DNA from: an uncultured archaeon
Lineage (GTDB): Archaea > Iainarchaeota > Iainarchaeia > Iainarchaeales > JAAZKV01
Assembly (NCBI GenBank): GCA_902385225.1
Contig: CABMEU010000016.1
Location: 1 to 55,574 of the forward strand
Direction of reading: 5' to 3'
DNA: 55,574 nucleotides
Shown here: piece after piece, positions 47,339-55,574 of the stretch
Layout: the number at the start of each line of letters is the position of its first letter
Numbering within the stretch: position 1 is the first letter of the stretch
Program-made: the position numbers and the translations under genes
Notes under the pieces: generated by a model
Databases searched by the model: none
Told to the model about the DNA's origin: nothing
Seen by the model: the letters and a program-made list of their open reading frames with translations, nothing else

Positions 47339-48145
47339 TCAAACTTTTATTTCCATGCCGTCGTATGCAAAATCAAAGTTACTGTCGGCATATTTATTCT
47401 TCATCTTTCTTAAATAGTTTATGCCCCAATTCTGGAGTTCGAGTTCTTCGATGTGTGTGAGAATTGTTCTCTTTGGGTTTAGCTCTTTTATTCGGTTCAT
47501 TAAGCTGGGAAAAGATATTTCACTTTTCACTGTTTTGTATGAAAATAGGCCGCATTCATTAATTAGCAAATCCAAGTTTAGAATCTTTTGAGCGAAGCGT
47601 ATTGTATCACAGGGTGCATAGAGAACTCGCTTTTTCCCTTCTTTGAAAAGGAATGAGAAAGTGTTCGAGTTTTTGCCAGTATAACCTATTGCAATAATCT
47701 TTAATTTTCCTATTTTTACCATTTGATTATGCTCAATAAAATGAATCTTTGCTACTTTAATCACATTGGCATAATAATTTAGAACATTCATTTTATTTTC
47801 TAAATCTTTAAAAACTCTTTTTGAGAGGTAAACGTTAATTCTGCGCACAGCTTTATTCGTTCGAAAATCAAAGCATGATTCTAATACAAGTCTTAATCCA
47901 AAAGTGTGATCTGGGTGCCAGTGAGTTATAAATAAGTTCTCAACTTTTTTTATATTTCTTCTATTCAATGAATCAGCAATGTCTTCCCCGCAATCAATTA
48001 CTCCATTAATGTCTTTTATGAATAAAGAGCTGCTATTTCGTTTGTATGGCTCGCCTAGTTTTCTTGCTTTTTTGCAAACGTTGCACTGACAATAAGGTCT
48101 TGGAGTTGCTGTTGCACCCCCAGAACCAAGTATGACAAATTCCAT
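47339..48145 (-). CDS. MBL-fold hydrolase, PhnP-like
   Basis: GSGGATATPRPYCQCNVCKKAR; FITHWHPDHTFGLR. Confidence 0.85.
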   Translation of the reverse strand: MEFVILGSGGATATPRPYCQCNVCKKARKLGEPYKRNSSSLFIKDINGVIDCGEDIADSLNRRNIKKVENLFITHWHPDHTFGLRLVLESCFDFRTNKAVRRINVYLSKRVFKDLENKMNVLNYYANVIKVAKIHFIEHNQMVKIGKLKIIAIGYTGKNSNTFSFLFKEGKKRVLYAPCDTIRFAQKILNLDLLINECGLFSYKTVKSEISFPSLMNRIKELNPKRTILTHIEELELQNWGINYLRKMKNKYADSNFDFAYDGMEIKV

Positions 48146-48180
48146 ACTATGCTAACCCAATTAAAATTTATAAAGACCAC

Positions 48181-48651
48181 TCACAATGTTTTCTTAAGTT
48201 CTTTTTTGAATTCTTTGAATCCAAGGCTTTCATAAAAAGCTAATGCGTTTTTATTACCCGATAACATGCTTAAGCAAATGTGTTTTATTTTTTTAGATTT
48301 AAATAATTTAATGGCCTCATTCATCAAGCTTTTTCCAACAGAGCGTTTTCTATATTTTTTAACAACAAATAAATCACTCACATAACCAATTTTTTTCACA
48401 GTATATATCTTCGGTCTATTCTTTATTTGGCAGTAAATGAATCCAGCGACTTTTTCATTTATCTCGGCAAGCAAAAGAAAACTATTAGATTTGCTATTAA
48501 TGCACTTTTTTGTGTATTTTCTAATTCCCGGGATACTTTCTCTGTCAAGGGTTTTGAACGCTGGGGCAATACTTTTTTCGTTTTTTATCAGATCAAGAAA
48601 TAAGTTTGTTAATACATTCAAATCTTTAATTTTAGCAGGCCTAATGTTCAT
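48181..48651 (-). CDS. GNAT acetyltransferase
   Basis: VSDLFVVKKYRKRSVGKSLMNEAIKLFKSK, ALAFYESLGFKEF. Confidence 0.88.
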   Translation of the reverse strand: MNIRPAKIKDLNVLTNLFLDLIKNEKSIAPAFKTLDRESIPGIRKYTKKCINSKSNSFLLLAEINEKVAGFIYCQIKNRPKIYTVKKIGYVSDLFVVKKYRKRSVGKSLMNEAIKLFKSKKIKHICLSMLSGNKNALAFYESLGFKEFKKELKKTL

Positions 48652-48792
48652 AATTAATATATGTAATTAAAATATATAAATGAACTTATTTCAAAGACTT
48701 TGGCTTCCGGTCACGCATAATTTGTTTGGGGTTTAAGCAAGTTTTTATTTTTAATATTTTTTTTATTTATTCAAGCAGTTAGTTCTACCTTC

Positions 48793-49269
48793 CTACAAGT
48801 ATCCCAAACTTTTTGCTTTATTTATTGCATTCTTGGTTTCTTTGAATGTTAATCTTTTTTCAATTGAGTTGAGCGGTAGGAAGGTTAGTTTGGATATCTC
48901 TTGTGTTTTTGGTTTTAACTTTGTTGGGTCTCCAAGGTATTCTGCTAAAAAGAGTGTTGTTATTTGCCCAGAATATTTACTGTTCTTTGTTTTTGGAAAA
49001 TCAAATGATATTTTTATTGGGAGTTCTGTCTTTATGCAAATTTCTTGTGTGCCAAGTTCTTCGCTTAATTCCCTTAATATTGCTTGAACTGGGGTCTCGT
49101 TTACTTTTATGCCCCCCTTTGGGATATCCCATTCATTTACTGGTTTCGCCCCGCCCAAATCCTCTGTTAAAACCTTATTAATTACGCAAATTTCATTCGG
49201 TTTTGATTTACAGGTGATAATTGCCCCTACTGCTTGCCTTATTGGCAAATCAATTATTTCTTTGTCCAT
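48793..49269 (-). CDS. NUDIX hydrolase
   Basis: IPKGGIKVNETPVQAILRELSEELG. Confidence 0.88.
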   Translation of the reverse strand: MDKEIIDLPIRQAVGAIITCKSKPNEICVINKVLTEDLGGAKPVNEWDIPKGGIKVNETPVQAILRELSEELGTQEICIKTELPIKISFDFPKTKNSKYSGQITTLFLAEYLGDPTKLKPKTQEISKLTFLPLNSIEKRLTFKETKNAINKAKSLGYL

Positions 49270-49300
49270 CTTTCGTCCTCCAAAGAATTGTCCGTTTGAA

Positions 49301-49570
49301 TTATTTAACCCTTATCTTCTCCATCAACTCTTCCTTTTCTGTTGTTTTGACTAGCCACCCTTTTGTGGTTATTGTCCCTGTGGCTTCGAGTTCTTTTATT
49401 ATTTTGTCAAGTTTTTTCTCATTGTAGTTTGCAAAGCAGAGGAGTTCTTCTTTTGTGTAGTGTTTGTTTTCGTGCAGGAGTAGGAGGAGGATTTGCTCGT
49501 GTAATTGGGAGTAGTTTGGGTGTTCTTCAGCCTTTTTTAGGTATGCGTTTTCAAGTACGGTTAGCACCAT
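49301..49570 (-). CDS. Small winged-helix protein
   Basis: YTKEELLCFANYNEKKLDKIIKELEATGTITTKGWLVK. Confidence 0.6.
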   Translation of the reverse strand: MVLTVLENAYLKKAEEHPNYSQLHEQILLLLLHENKHYTKEELLCFANYNEKKLDKIIKELEATGTITTKGWLVKTTEKEELMEKIRVK

Positions 49571-49737
49571 TAGGGGTCACTTGTGATGATTGTTTCTGGT
49601 TCGGTTGGGAATTTCTTGAAGTAGAGTTGTTTTGTTTTGGAAGCGTGTTTTACTAATAAAAAATACTTGTCTGCCATTTCTGAAACGATTTTTGGTATCT
49701 CTTTATTGCTAGTATAATCAAGTATTCGCTCTTCCAT
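49570..49737 (-). CDS. 55-aa hypothetical protein, translationally coupled to wHTH gene
   Basis: MEERILDYTSNKEIPKIVSEMADKYFLLVKHASKTKQLYFKKFPTEPETIITSDP; TAATG overlap with downstream start. Confidence 0.5.
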   Translation of the reverse strand: MEERILDYTSNKEIPKIVSEMADKYFLLVKHASKTKQLYFKKFPTEPETIITSDP

Positions 49738-49807
49738 GCACTAATTGCTGTTTGGGTGATTAATATGGCTGAAGTAGAAAAAGAATCAACTAATTGGTTG
49801 ATTTAAC

Positions 49808-50272
49808 TCAGAGTTTCTTTCTCATCGGCTGTACAGTTAGTCCGTGGAATTTTCTTTTTCCAGTGGTTCTTTTGAAGCCGATTCCTTGGTAGAATGTTGT
49901 GGCGTATAGTGAGGCGCGGGCTTTCACGAATTTTGATTTTTGTCTTTTTGCCTCGCCCTCAAACCTTTGCATTAATCTTTTTCCAATTCCTGCGCCGTGG
50001 TGTTTTCCAAGTAAGAAAAGATTTGTAATTTTATTTGGTCGTCCTCTCGCAAGTCCAATTACTTTTCCGTTCTCCACAGCGACAAAGAAGATGGGGGTTG
50101 TTCTGAATCTCTCAAGTAATACTTCTTGAGGGAGTTTTGGGGAGTATTGTTCAATATAGTTTTGTGCTGCGGCTTTTGTGCCTTCATTTTTGTTAAATTG
50201 GCTGAATGTCTCAACTATTACTCTCGCGCATGCTTTTGCGTCACTTGGACGGAATTTTCTGATTGTTACCAT
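49808..50272 (-). CDS. GNAT acetyltransferase
   Basis: TNLFLLGKHHGAGIGKRLMQRFEGEAKRQ, TTFYQGIGFKRT. Confidence 0.88.
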   Translation of the reverse strand: MVTIRKFRPSDAKACARVIVETFSQFNKNEGTKAAAQNYIEQYSPKLPQEVLLERFRTTPIFFVAVENGKVIGLARGRPNKITNLFLLGKHHGAGIGKRLMQRFEGEAKRQKSKFVKARASLYATTFYQGIGFKRTTGKRKFHGLTVQPMRKKL

Positions 50273-50381
50273 AAATATTATTTGTTTTTGGTGTTATTAA
50301 TTCCAGCGGGTTTTGTGATGCCCAAGTCTTTTTTAAACCCTTTTTCTCTTGTCTTTCTTATCCAAGTCGGGGTTTATCTGT

Positions 50382-52034
50382 ATGGCAAAAAAGAGGGTTC
50401 TTGTTACTAGTGCGCTTCCGTACGTGAATAATGTTCCGCACCTTGGGAATCTTGTTGGTTCGGTGCTTGGCGCTGATGCGTTTGCTAGGTTTAAACGATT
50501 AGAAGGGAATGAGGTTTTGTTTGTTCTTGGCACTGATGAGCATGGTACAACAGCTGAAGCAAAAGCAATTGAAGAGGGTTTAACTCCTCGCCAATTAGTT
50601 GATAAATATTTTAAGATTCACAAAGAAATTTATGAGTGGTTTGGGGCTAGCGCTGACTGCATGGGCAGGAGTTCCTCAAAAGAGAATGCGGAAATTACTA
50701 AACACATTTTCCTAAAGCTCCACGAGAATGGTTTTTTGGTTGAGCGAACAATTACACAATTGTATTCAGAGAAAGCGAAGAAGTTTTTGAGTGATAGGTT
50801 TGTTGAAGGGGAGTGTCCGATTTGTCATGCGAAGGGCGCGAGGGGTGATCAGTGTGATGCTTGCGGTAATTTGCTTGACCCGATGGACCTCATTAATCCG
50901 ATTAGTAAACTTGATGGTTCAAAGCCAGTGCCAAAGCAAACCAAGCACTTGTTTATTGATTTGCCAAAAATTGAGCCTGAGTTAAAGAAATGGATTGATA
51001 CTAAGAGAAAAACTTGGACTCCATTAGCACTAAATATTACTGACCAGTGGCTCAAATCAGGGTTAAGAGAGAGATGCATTACGCGCGACCTTGAGTGGGG
51101 TATTCCTGTTCCCTTAAAGGGCTGGGAGAATAAAGTTATTTACAGCTGGTTTGATGCGCCAATCGCTTACATTGGAATTACCTCGGAGAAACTTGGTAAA
51201 AAATGGGAAGACTGGTGGAGAGCAGAAGATATTACTTTGTATCAGTTCATGGGAAAAGATAATGTTCCGTTCCACTCAATTTTGTTCCCTTCATTCTTAA
51301 TCGGCACAAGGGAAAAGTGGCACCTCGTTGATTATCTTGACTCAACTGCGTACCTAAATTATGAATCGCAGAAGTTCTCAAAGAGCAAAGGAGTTGGAGT
51401 ATTTGGGGATGATGCTATTAAGTCAGGTATCGCAAGTGACGTGTGGAGATATTATTTGTTTAGGGTTCGCCCGCAGGAATCCGATTCGGATTTTGAGTGG
51501 AAGGATTTTGAAGCGAAGGTTAACACCGAACTTGTTGGGAATTTTGGAAATTTTGTTAATAGAATTGTTGCGCTTAATGAGAAATTCTTTGATGGGGTAA
51601 AACAAAAATCCGGCAAAGGAAATCTATTGGATTCCGCAAAGCCCCTTGTTGAGGAATACAAAACCCTTGTAAACAAAATTCATTTGAGGGAAGCGCTTCT
51701 AAAAGCAAATGAAGTGAGCTCTCTTGGGAACAAATATTTGCAGGAGCACGAGCCGTGGATTAAAGTGAAAACAGATAAGGTCGCGGCAGGAGAGATAATT
51801 GCGGAGTGTCTTGATTTGGCGAAGGTCTTGGCTGTTCTTTATTATCCATTTACTCCAACAGCTTCAGGAAAAGTGTTTGAAATGCTCAATGAGAAAGATA
51901 TTTTGAAAGTTGGTTTCGCGAAGTGCTTTGACGGGGTAAAAGAGAAAACAAAGATTAAGTCACTCGGGATTTTGTTCGCAAAGCTTGATGATAAAGCGGT
52001 TGTTGAGCTAAAGAAGAAGTTCTCAAACCAATAA
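50382..52034 (+). CDS. metG: Methionyl-tRNA synthetase
   Basis: TSALPYVNNVPHLGNLVGSVL, CPICHAKGARGDQCDACG, KFSKSKGVGVF. Confidence 0.96.
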   Translation: MAKKRVLVTSALPYVNNVPHLGNLVGSVLGADAFARFKRLEGNEVLFVLGTDEHGTTAEAKAIEEGLTPRQLVDKYFKIHKEIYEWFGASADCMGRSSSKENAEITKHIFLKLHENGFLVERTITQLYSEKAKKFLSDRFVEGECPICHAKGARGDQCDACGNLLDPMDLINPISKLDGSKPVPKQTKHLFIDLPKIEPELKKWIDTKRKTWTPLALNITDQWLKSGLRERCITRDLEWGIPVPLKGWENKVIYSWFDAPIAYIGITSEKLGKKWEDWWRAEDITLYQFMGKDNVPFHSILFPSFLIGTREKWHLVDYLDSTAYLNYESQKFSKSKGVGVFGDDAIKSGIASDVWRYYLFRVRPQESDSDFEWKDFEAKVNTELVGNFGNFVNRIVALNEKFFDGVKQKSGKGNLLDSAKPLVEEYKTLVNKIHLREALLKANEVSSLGNKYLQEHEPWIKVKTDKVAAGEIIAECLDLAKVLAVLYYPFTPTASGKVFEMLNEKDILKVGFAKCFDGVKEKTKIKSLGILFAKLDDKAVVELKKKFSNQ

Positions 52035-52239
52035 TTCTTAGTTTTTTGAATGGGTTTGATGGTTTCACTTACCCATATATATGGTTTCAGCACCAATCTT
52101 GTGGACTTGGGGTTGTTTTGGGCTAGCCAAATAATTTGGTTTTGTTTTTAAACATTTTCAAGCGGTTTGATACAGGACAAGAAGGTAATGTAATTCAAAA
52201 AAGAGTGATGAGCGTAAGAAAGTATAACGGTTTGCCTAA

Positions 52240-52725
52240 GTGAGTGTAATGATTTGTTTTATCGCGTGGATTGTTTTTGCGGTGCTCGGGATTTTCTCCG
52301 CGCGTTATCGTGCCTATTTCTTTGAGGCGACGGATTGTTTGTTTAGAAAAATGACTTTACGTAAATGCACTACTTCTTTTGACCAGAAGATGAAGATGAA
52401 GGTTTCAACAAAACTCGCTGCTCTAAATAAATCCCTTGGTTCTTTTGTTTTCAAGCACTTTGACATTATCTCTTGGACATTCACAATAATAATGATTATT
52501 TCGCTCGCTTGGTCCGCTTATGCCACGGTTGATGGGATTTACAATTGGGTGGCTTTTGGTAATTGTTATGGTCCCGACAGCACACAATTGTGTGTTCTAA
52601 ATACTTTGACTGGAAAAACCCAGCCCACTACAACTACAGCGGTGAATTATCTGACTGACAATAATTTGCAGTGTGATTCAAACTTGCTCACAAATAGCAT
52701 TAATGCGGTTTCGGGCAACGGGTAG
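52240..52725 (+). CDS. Membrane protein with paired cysteines
   Basis: Two hydrophobic segments; CYGPDSTQLC loop; upstream of thioredoxin-like gene. Confidence 0.6.
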   Translation: MSVMICFIAWIVFAVLGIFSARYRAYFFEATDCLFRKMTLRKCTTSFDQKMKMKVSTKLAALNKSLGSFVFKHFDIISWTFTIIMIISLAWSAYATVDGIYNWVAFGNCYGPDSTQLCVLNTLTGKTQPTTTTAVNYLTDNNLQCDSNLLTNSINAVSGNG

Positions 52726-52776
52726 TTTTTTAAGTAGAATTTAGTTGTTTTTTTCAACTTGGATGGAGGGTTGGTA

Positions 52777-53874
52777 ATGAGTAATGAACACGAACACAAA
52801 GATCATGAGCACCATGATCATGAACATAAGGAACACCACTCCGCGCATGAGCACAGCGGGGGTCACTCAAAACAAGAAAAGATTCTTGGGTTTGATTTGA
52901 AGGTAGTAGTGCTTGTTTTCGCGCTAGTTATAATAGCGGCGCTTGCAGGAACATGGTTTGGCGCAATGAGCGCGCAGGCTTCGGCAGTTAGTGCCGCACC
53001 GCAGGTTTCGGCAGCGGACACTGCTTTATTGAAAGCAAATGTTGAGAGTTACATTAACAAAAACTTTTTAGAGCCGCAAGGGCTTTCAGCAAAGATACTT
53101 GATGCTAATGACCTTGGCAATGGGTTGTATGCGTTAAGCTTTGAGGTTTATCAGAATGGAACAAAAGCTGATGCGGGTGTAATTTACGCAAACAAAAGTA
53201 ACTTAATCATAGGCCAGGTATTTGACCTAAACAAGCCGATAGCAAAACCTGCGACGACTACTCCTGCCCAAACAGCACCAGTAAAGTCAGATAAGCCGCA
53301 AGTTGATTTGTATGTAATGAGTTTTTGCCCTTACGGCAATCAGGCTGAAGACACAATGATTTCGGCATATAGTTTGTTAAAAGACAAGATTGATTTCAAT
53401 GTTCATTTCATTGTGAGCGTTTCAGGAACTACTGTGCAGTCACTGCACGGAGCTAACGAAGTGCTGCAGGACGAGCGGGAAGCTTGTGTTTTGAAGAACT
53501 ACGGAAACGGCAAATGGTTCCAGGTAGCTACGTATGTTAATGATAACTGCGGTAGCGCAACAGGAGCATCATGCTGGGCAGATGCTTTGACAAAAGCAGG
53601 CGGAATTGACGCAAACAAAATCGATTCATGCGTTGCTACTGAGGGAGTTGCTTTAATGAGCGCAAATGAACTCGCTTCAAACGCTGCTGGCGCAAACGGT
53701 TCGCCTACACTCGTAATTAATGGTGTTAAATCGAACGCTGTTTACCAGTATGGTAATTCAGAAGCATACAAGACAGCGATTTGCGATGCATTCAACACCG
53801 CTCCAACTGAGTGTGCGACTAAATTGAGTGCTGCAACAACCGCTCCTGCGGGAAGCTGTAATCCTTCGCCTTAA
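52777..53874 (+). CDS. Membrane-anchored thioredoxin-fold (DsbA/GILT-like) protein with His-rich N-terminus
   Basis: MSNEHEHKDHEHHDHEHKEHHSAHEHSGGHSK, one TM, VDLYVMSFCPYGNQAEDTM. Confidence 0.75.
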   Translation: MSNEHEHKDHEHHDHEHKEHHSAHEHSGGHSKQEKILGFDLKVVVLVFALVIIAALAGTWFGAMSAQASAVSAAPQVSAADTALLKANVESYINKNFLEPQGLSAKILDANDLGNGLYALSFEVYQNGTKADAGVIYANKSNLIIGQVFDLNKPIAKPATTTPAQTAPVKSDKPQVDLYVMSFCPYGNQAEDTMISAYSLLKDKIDFNVHFIVSVSGTTVQSLHGANEVLQDEREACVLKNYGNGKWFQVATYVNDNCGSATGASCWADALTKAGGIDANKIDSCVATEGVALMSANELASNAAGANGSPTLVINGVKSNAVYQYGNSEAYKTAICDAFNTAPTECATKLSAATTAPAGSCNPSP

Positions 53875-53881
53875 TTAAATT

Positions 53882-53935
53882 GGATTGTCTGGATTTGTCC
53901 GGGCAATCCCTTTTTCTTTTTTTCTTTATTACTTT
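53882..53935 (+). terminator. Intrinsic-type terminator
   Basis: GGATTGTCTGGA-TTTG-TCCGGGCAATCC followed by CTTTTTCTTTTTTTCTTT. Confidence 0.75.
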
Positions 53936-53959
53936 TTATCATAATTTTGGCGGTTTTAA

Positions 53960-54562
53960 ATGAACTTTTTTGTGCGTCACAAATGGTTTCTAGTTCTCCT
54001 TGCGTTAGTAAACTTTGCTGCGGGAATTTACTCGTTTAGCTTTTATGCACCCCAACTTGAGATAAACAGCCCGCTTTTGTGGTTTTTCATAGCTGATTGC
54101 CCGATTTACGCGATTATTTTTGGATTAACTGTGCTTTTGATTGCGAAGGAGCGTCCTAGTCCTCTTCTTTCATTCATTTCGCTTGTTGGGAGTATTAAGT
54201 ACGGCCTTTGGACGATTTTTGTGCTTGGAATAAGCAATACCGCTTCGCTTTATCCCCTCATTATCCTTGCGCACTTACTTTTGCTAGTGGAAACAATAGT
54301 TCTCTTCAGAGTCTTCTCCTTTAAGGTAAAGCATGTGTTAATAGCGCTCGTGTGGTTTGTGATTAATGATTACCTTGATTATACAGTCGGGCTTCACCCT
54401 TATGTTCCTGACGGATTCCTCTCGCAGGCAGGCACCTTTGCCATAATTTGCTCGCTAATATTGCCCTTTGTTTTGTCAATAGTCTTCTCTGCAAGAAATG
54501 GGGTCTCGCATTCAACCGCAAGTGCTCCAAAAGCAGAGAGAAAAAAGAAGTGGGCGCATTAA
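53960..54562 (+). CDS. DUF1405-like membrane protein
   Basis: PLLWFFIADCPIYAIIFGLTVLLIAKERPSPLLSFISLVGSIKYGLWT. Confidence 0.75.
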   Translation: MNFFVRHKWFLVLLALVNFAAGIYSFSFYAPQLEINSPLLWFFIADCPIYAIIFGLTVLLIAKERPSPLLSFISLVGSIKYGLWTIFVLGISNTASLYPLIILAHLLLLVETIVLFRVFSFKVKHVLIALVWFVINDYLDYTVGLHPYVPDGFLSQAGTFAIICSLILPFVLSIVFSARNGVSHSTASAPKAERKKKWAH

Positions 54563-54699
54563 CTTGCACAAATTATGGGTTTGTGAGTTTTTGAAATGCT
54601 TTTTTTTGTCCTACAAAAGGCATTTAAATCAGTTCATTTATTTATAGATAGTATTGGACGAATAAGTATTCTTTTTGTCTAACTTGCCTAAAAAATTTG

Positions 54700-55574
54700 A
54701 TGATTATGGATAAAAAATATTCAATTACGGGTCACGGTGCGTGCAAGGAAGTTGGAAGAAGCGCTTTTGTTGTTGATTTTGGCGAAAAATTCCTGATGGA
54801 TTATGGAATTAAGCTTAATATTGACGCGATAGAATACCCTACTGAAATCACTGAGCCGGTTAAAGCGGCGATTATTTCCCACGCCCACCTTGACCACTCG
54901 GGGCTGCTTCCTTATTTTTATAAAAAATCTGAGTGCTTGAGTTTCATGACACAATCAACTCTTGAGCTTGCTGATTTACTTTGGAGGGATTCAATAAAAA
55001 TCGCGGAGTTTGAGGGAATGGCGCCAAAATATGATAAGGGCGAGATTGAGCAGACGCATAGATACAATTTTGTTGTTCCTTATGATAAAAAACTCAGCTT
55101 GACTCACGATGTTTCACTTGAGTTCTTTGACGCTGGGCACATCCTCGGCTCGGCTCTTACAAAACTCACTCACGAAGAAAATACTTTTTTGTACACTGGG
55201 GATTACAAAGTAAACGAAACCCAGCTTCACGTGGGCGCAAATCTTGATGTTGGTAAAGTTGATTATGTGATGACTGAAGCGACTTATGGTGATAGAGAGC
55301 AGGCGGATAGAAAACTTGAAGAGAAAGCGTTCTGCGAGTCAGTTCAAAGCACTGTTGAGCGCGGAGGGTGGGCGATAGTACCAGTTCTTGCTATCGGCAG
55401 AAGCCAGGAAATAGTTGATATTTTATCAAAGTATAATCTTGATGCCCCGATTTATCTTGACGGAATGGGAAAGAAAGTTTCTGAGATTTATATGCAGCAT
55501 GCGGATTTGATTAAGGATTCTCACGGACTAAAAAAAGCCTTAAATGGAGTTAATTGGGTTGAAGGAAAACAGGG
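54700..55574 (+). CDS. Beta-CASP metallo-beta-lactamase RNase (CPSF-like), truncated by window end
   Basis: ISHAHLDHSGLLPYF, FDAGHILGSAL, YTGDYK, TEATYGDRE; open to window end. Confidence 0.9.
   Translation, partial: MIMDKKYSITGHGACKEVGRSAFVVDFGEKFLMDYGIKLNIDAIEYPTEITEPVKAAIISHAHLDHSGLLPYFYKKSECLSFMTQSTLELADLLWRDSIKIAEFEGMAPKYDKGEIEQTHRYNFVVPYDKKLSLTHDVSLEFFDAGHILGSALTKLTHEENTFLYTGDYKVNETQLHVGANLDVGKVDYVMTEATYGDREQADRKLEEKAFCESVQSTVERGGWAIVPVLAIGRSQEIVDILSKYNLDAPIYLDGMGKKVSEIYMQHADLIKDSHGLKKALNGVNWVEGKQ

Noticed and set aside
52070-52085. Palindrome CCATATATATGG after metG
   Set aside because: AT-rich palindrome of this length is likely by chance and can be a TATA-like element; no second copy seen
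1-55574. CRISPR array, cas genes, rRNA, transposase or prophage
   Set aside because: No regularly spaced direct repeats, cas-like motifs, rRNA sequence or integrase/transposase motifs were seen by reading

Overview
The window is a dense archaeal chromosome segment, AT-rich, with mostly ATG starts preceded by GGTG-like ribosome sites and few long intergenic gaps. The gene content and the many small hypotheticals suggest a reduced, possibly DPANN-like lineage; this is inference and no search was run. The backbone includes: a partial exosome/proteasome/ribosome superoperon (psmA-SBDS-cupin-rrp4-rrp41-rrp42, then L37Ae-rpoP-Pcc1-prefoldin beta after an inserted block), RNase P proteins (Rpp30, Pop5), L15e, aIF5A, five aminoacyl-tRNA synthetase/tRNA loci (SerRS, TrpRS, class I LysRS, MetRS, tRNA-Trp), an Ncs6-like and a ThiI-like enzyme, an LSm protein, a MinD-like ATPase and a beta-CASP RNase. 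Accessory content: a cytosine-methyltransferase plus GHKL-ATPase/nuclease system with a small RHH gene and a helically phased repeat upstream, a RHH/RelE toxin-antitoxin pair, several NUDIX and GNAT enzymes, and a KaiC/V4R/UbiA-methyltransferase/geranylgeranyl-reductase-like cluster. The strongest candidates for new biology are: (1) a single-polypeptide UbiA-type prenyltransferase-methyltransferase fusion divergent from a GGR-like flavoprotein and flanked by a KaiC-like/V4R pair; (2) a class I LysRS carrying a C-terminal B3/B4 (PheRS-beta editing-like) domain; (3) a tRNA-Trp/TrpB2/TrpRS cluster with a candidate structured RNA upstream; (4) tandem near-identical hairpins ahead of a roadblock-like/MinD/LSm gene string; (5) 10-bp phased pentamer repeats ahead of the R-M gene set. 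All family assignments come from reading motifs by eye.
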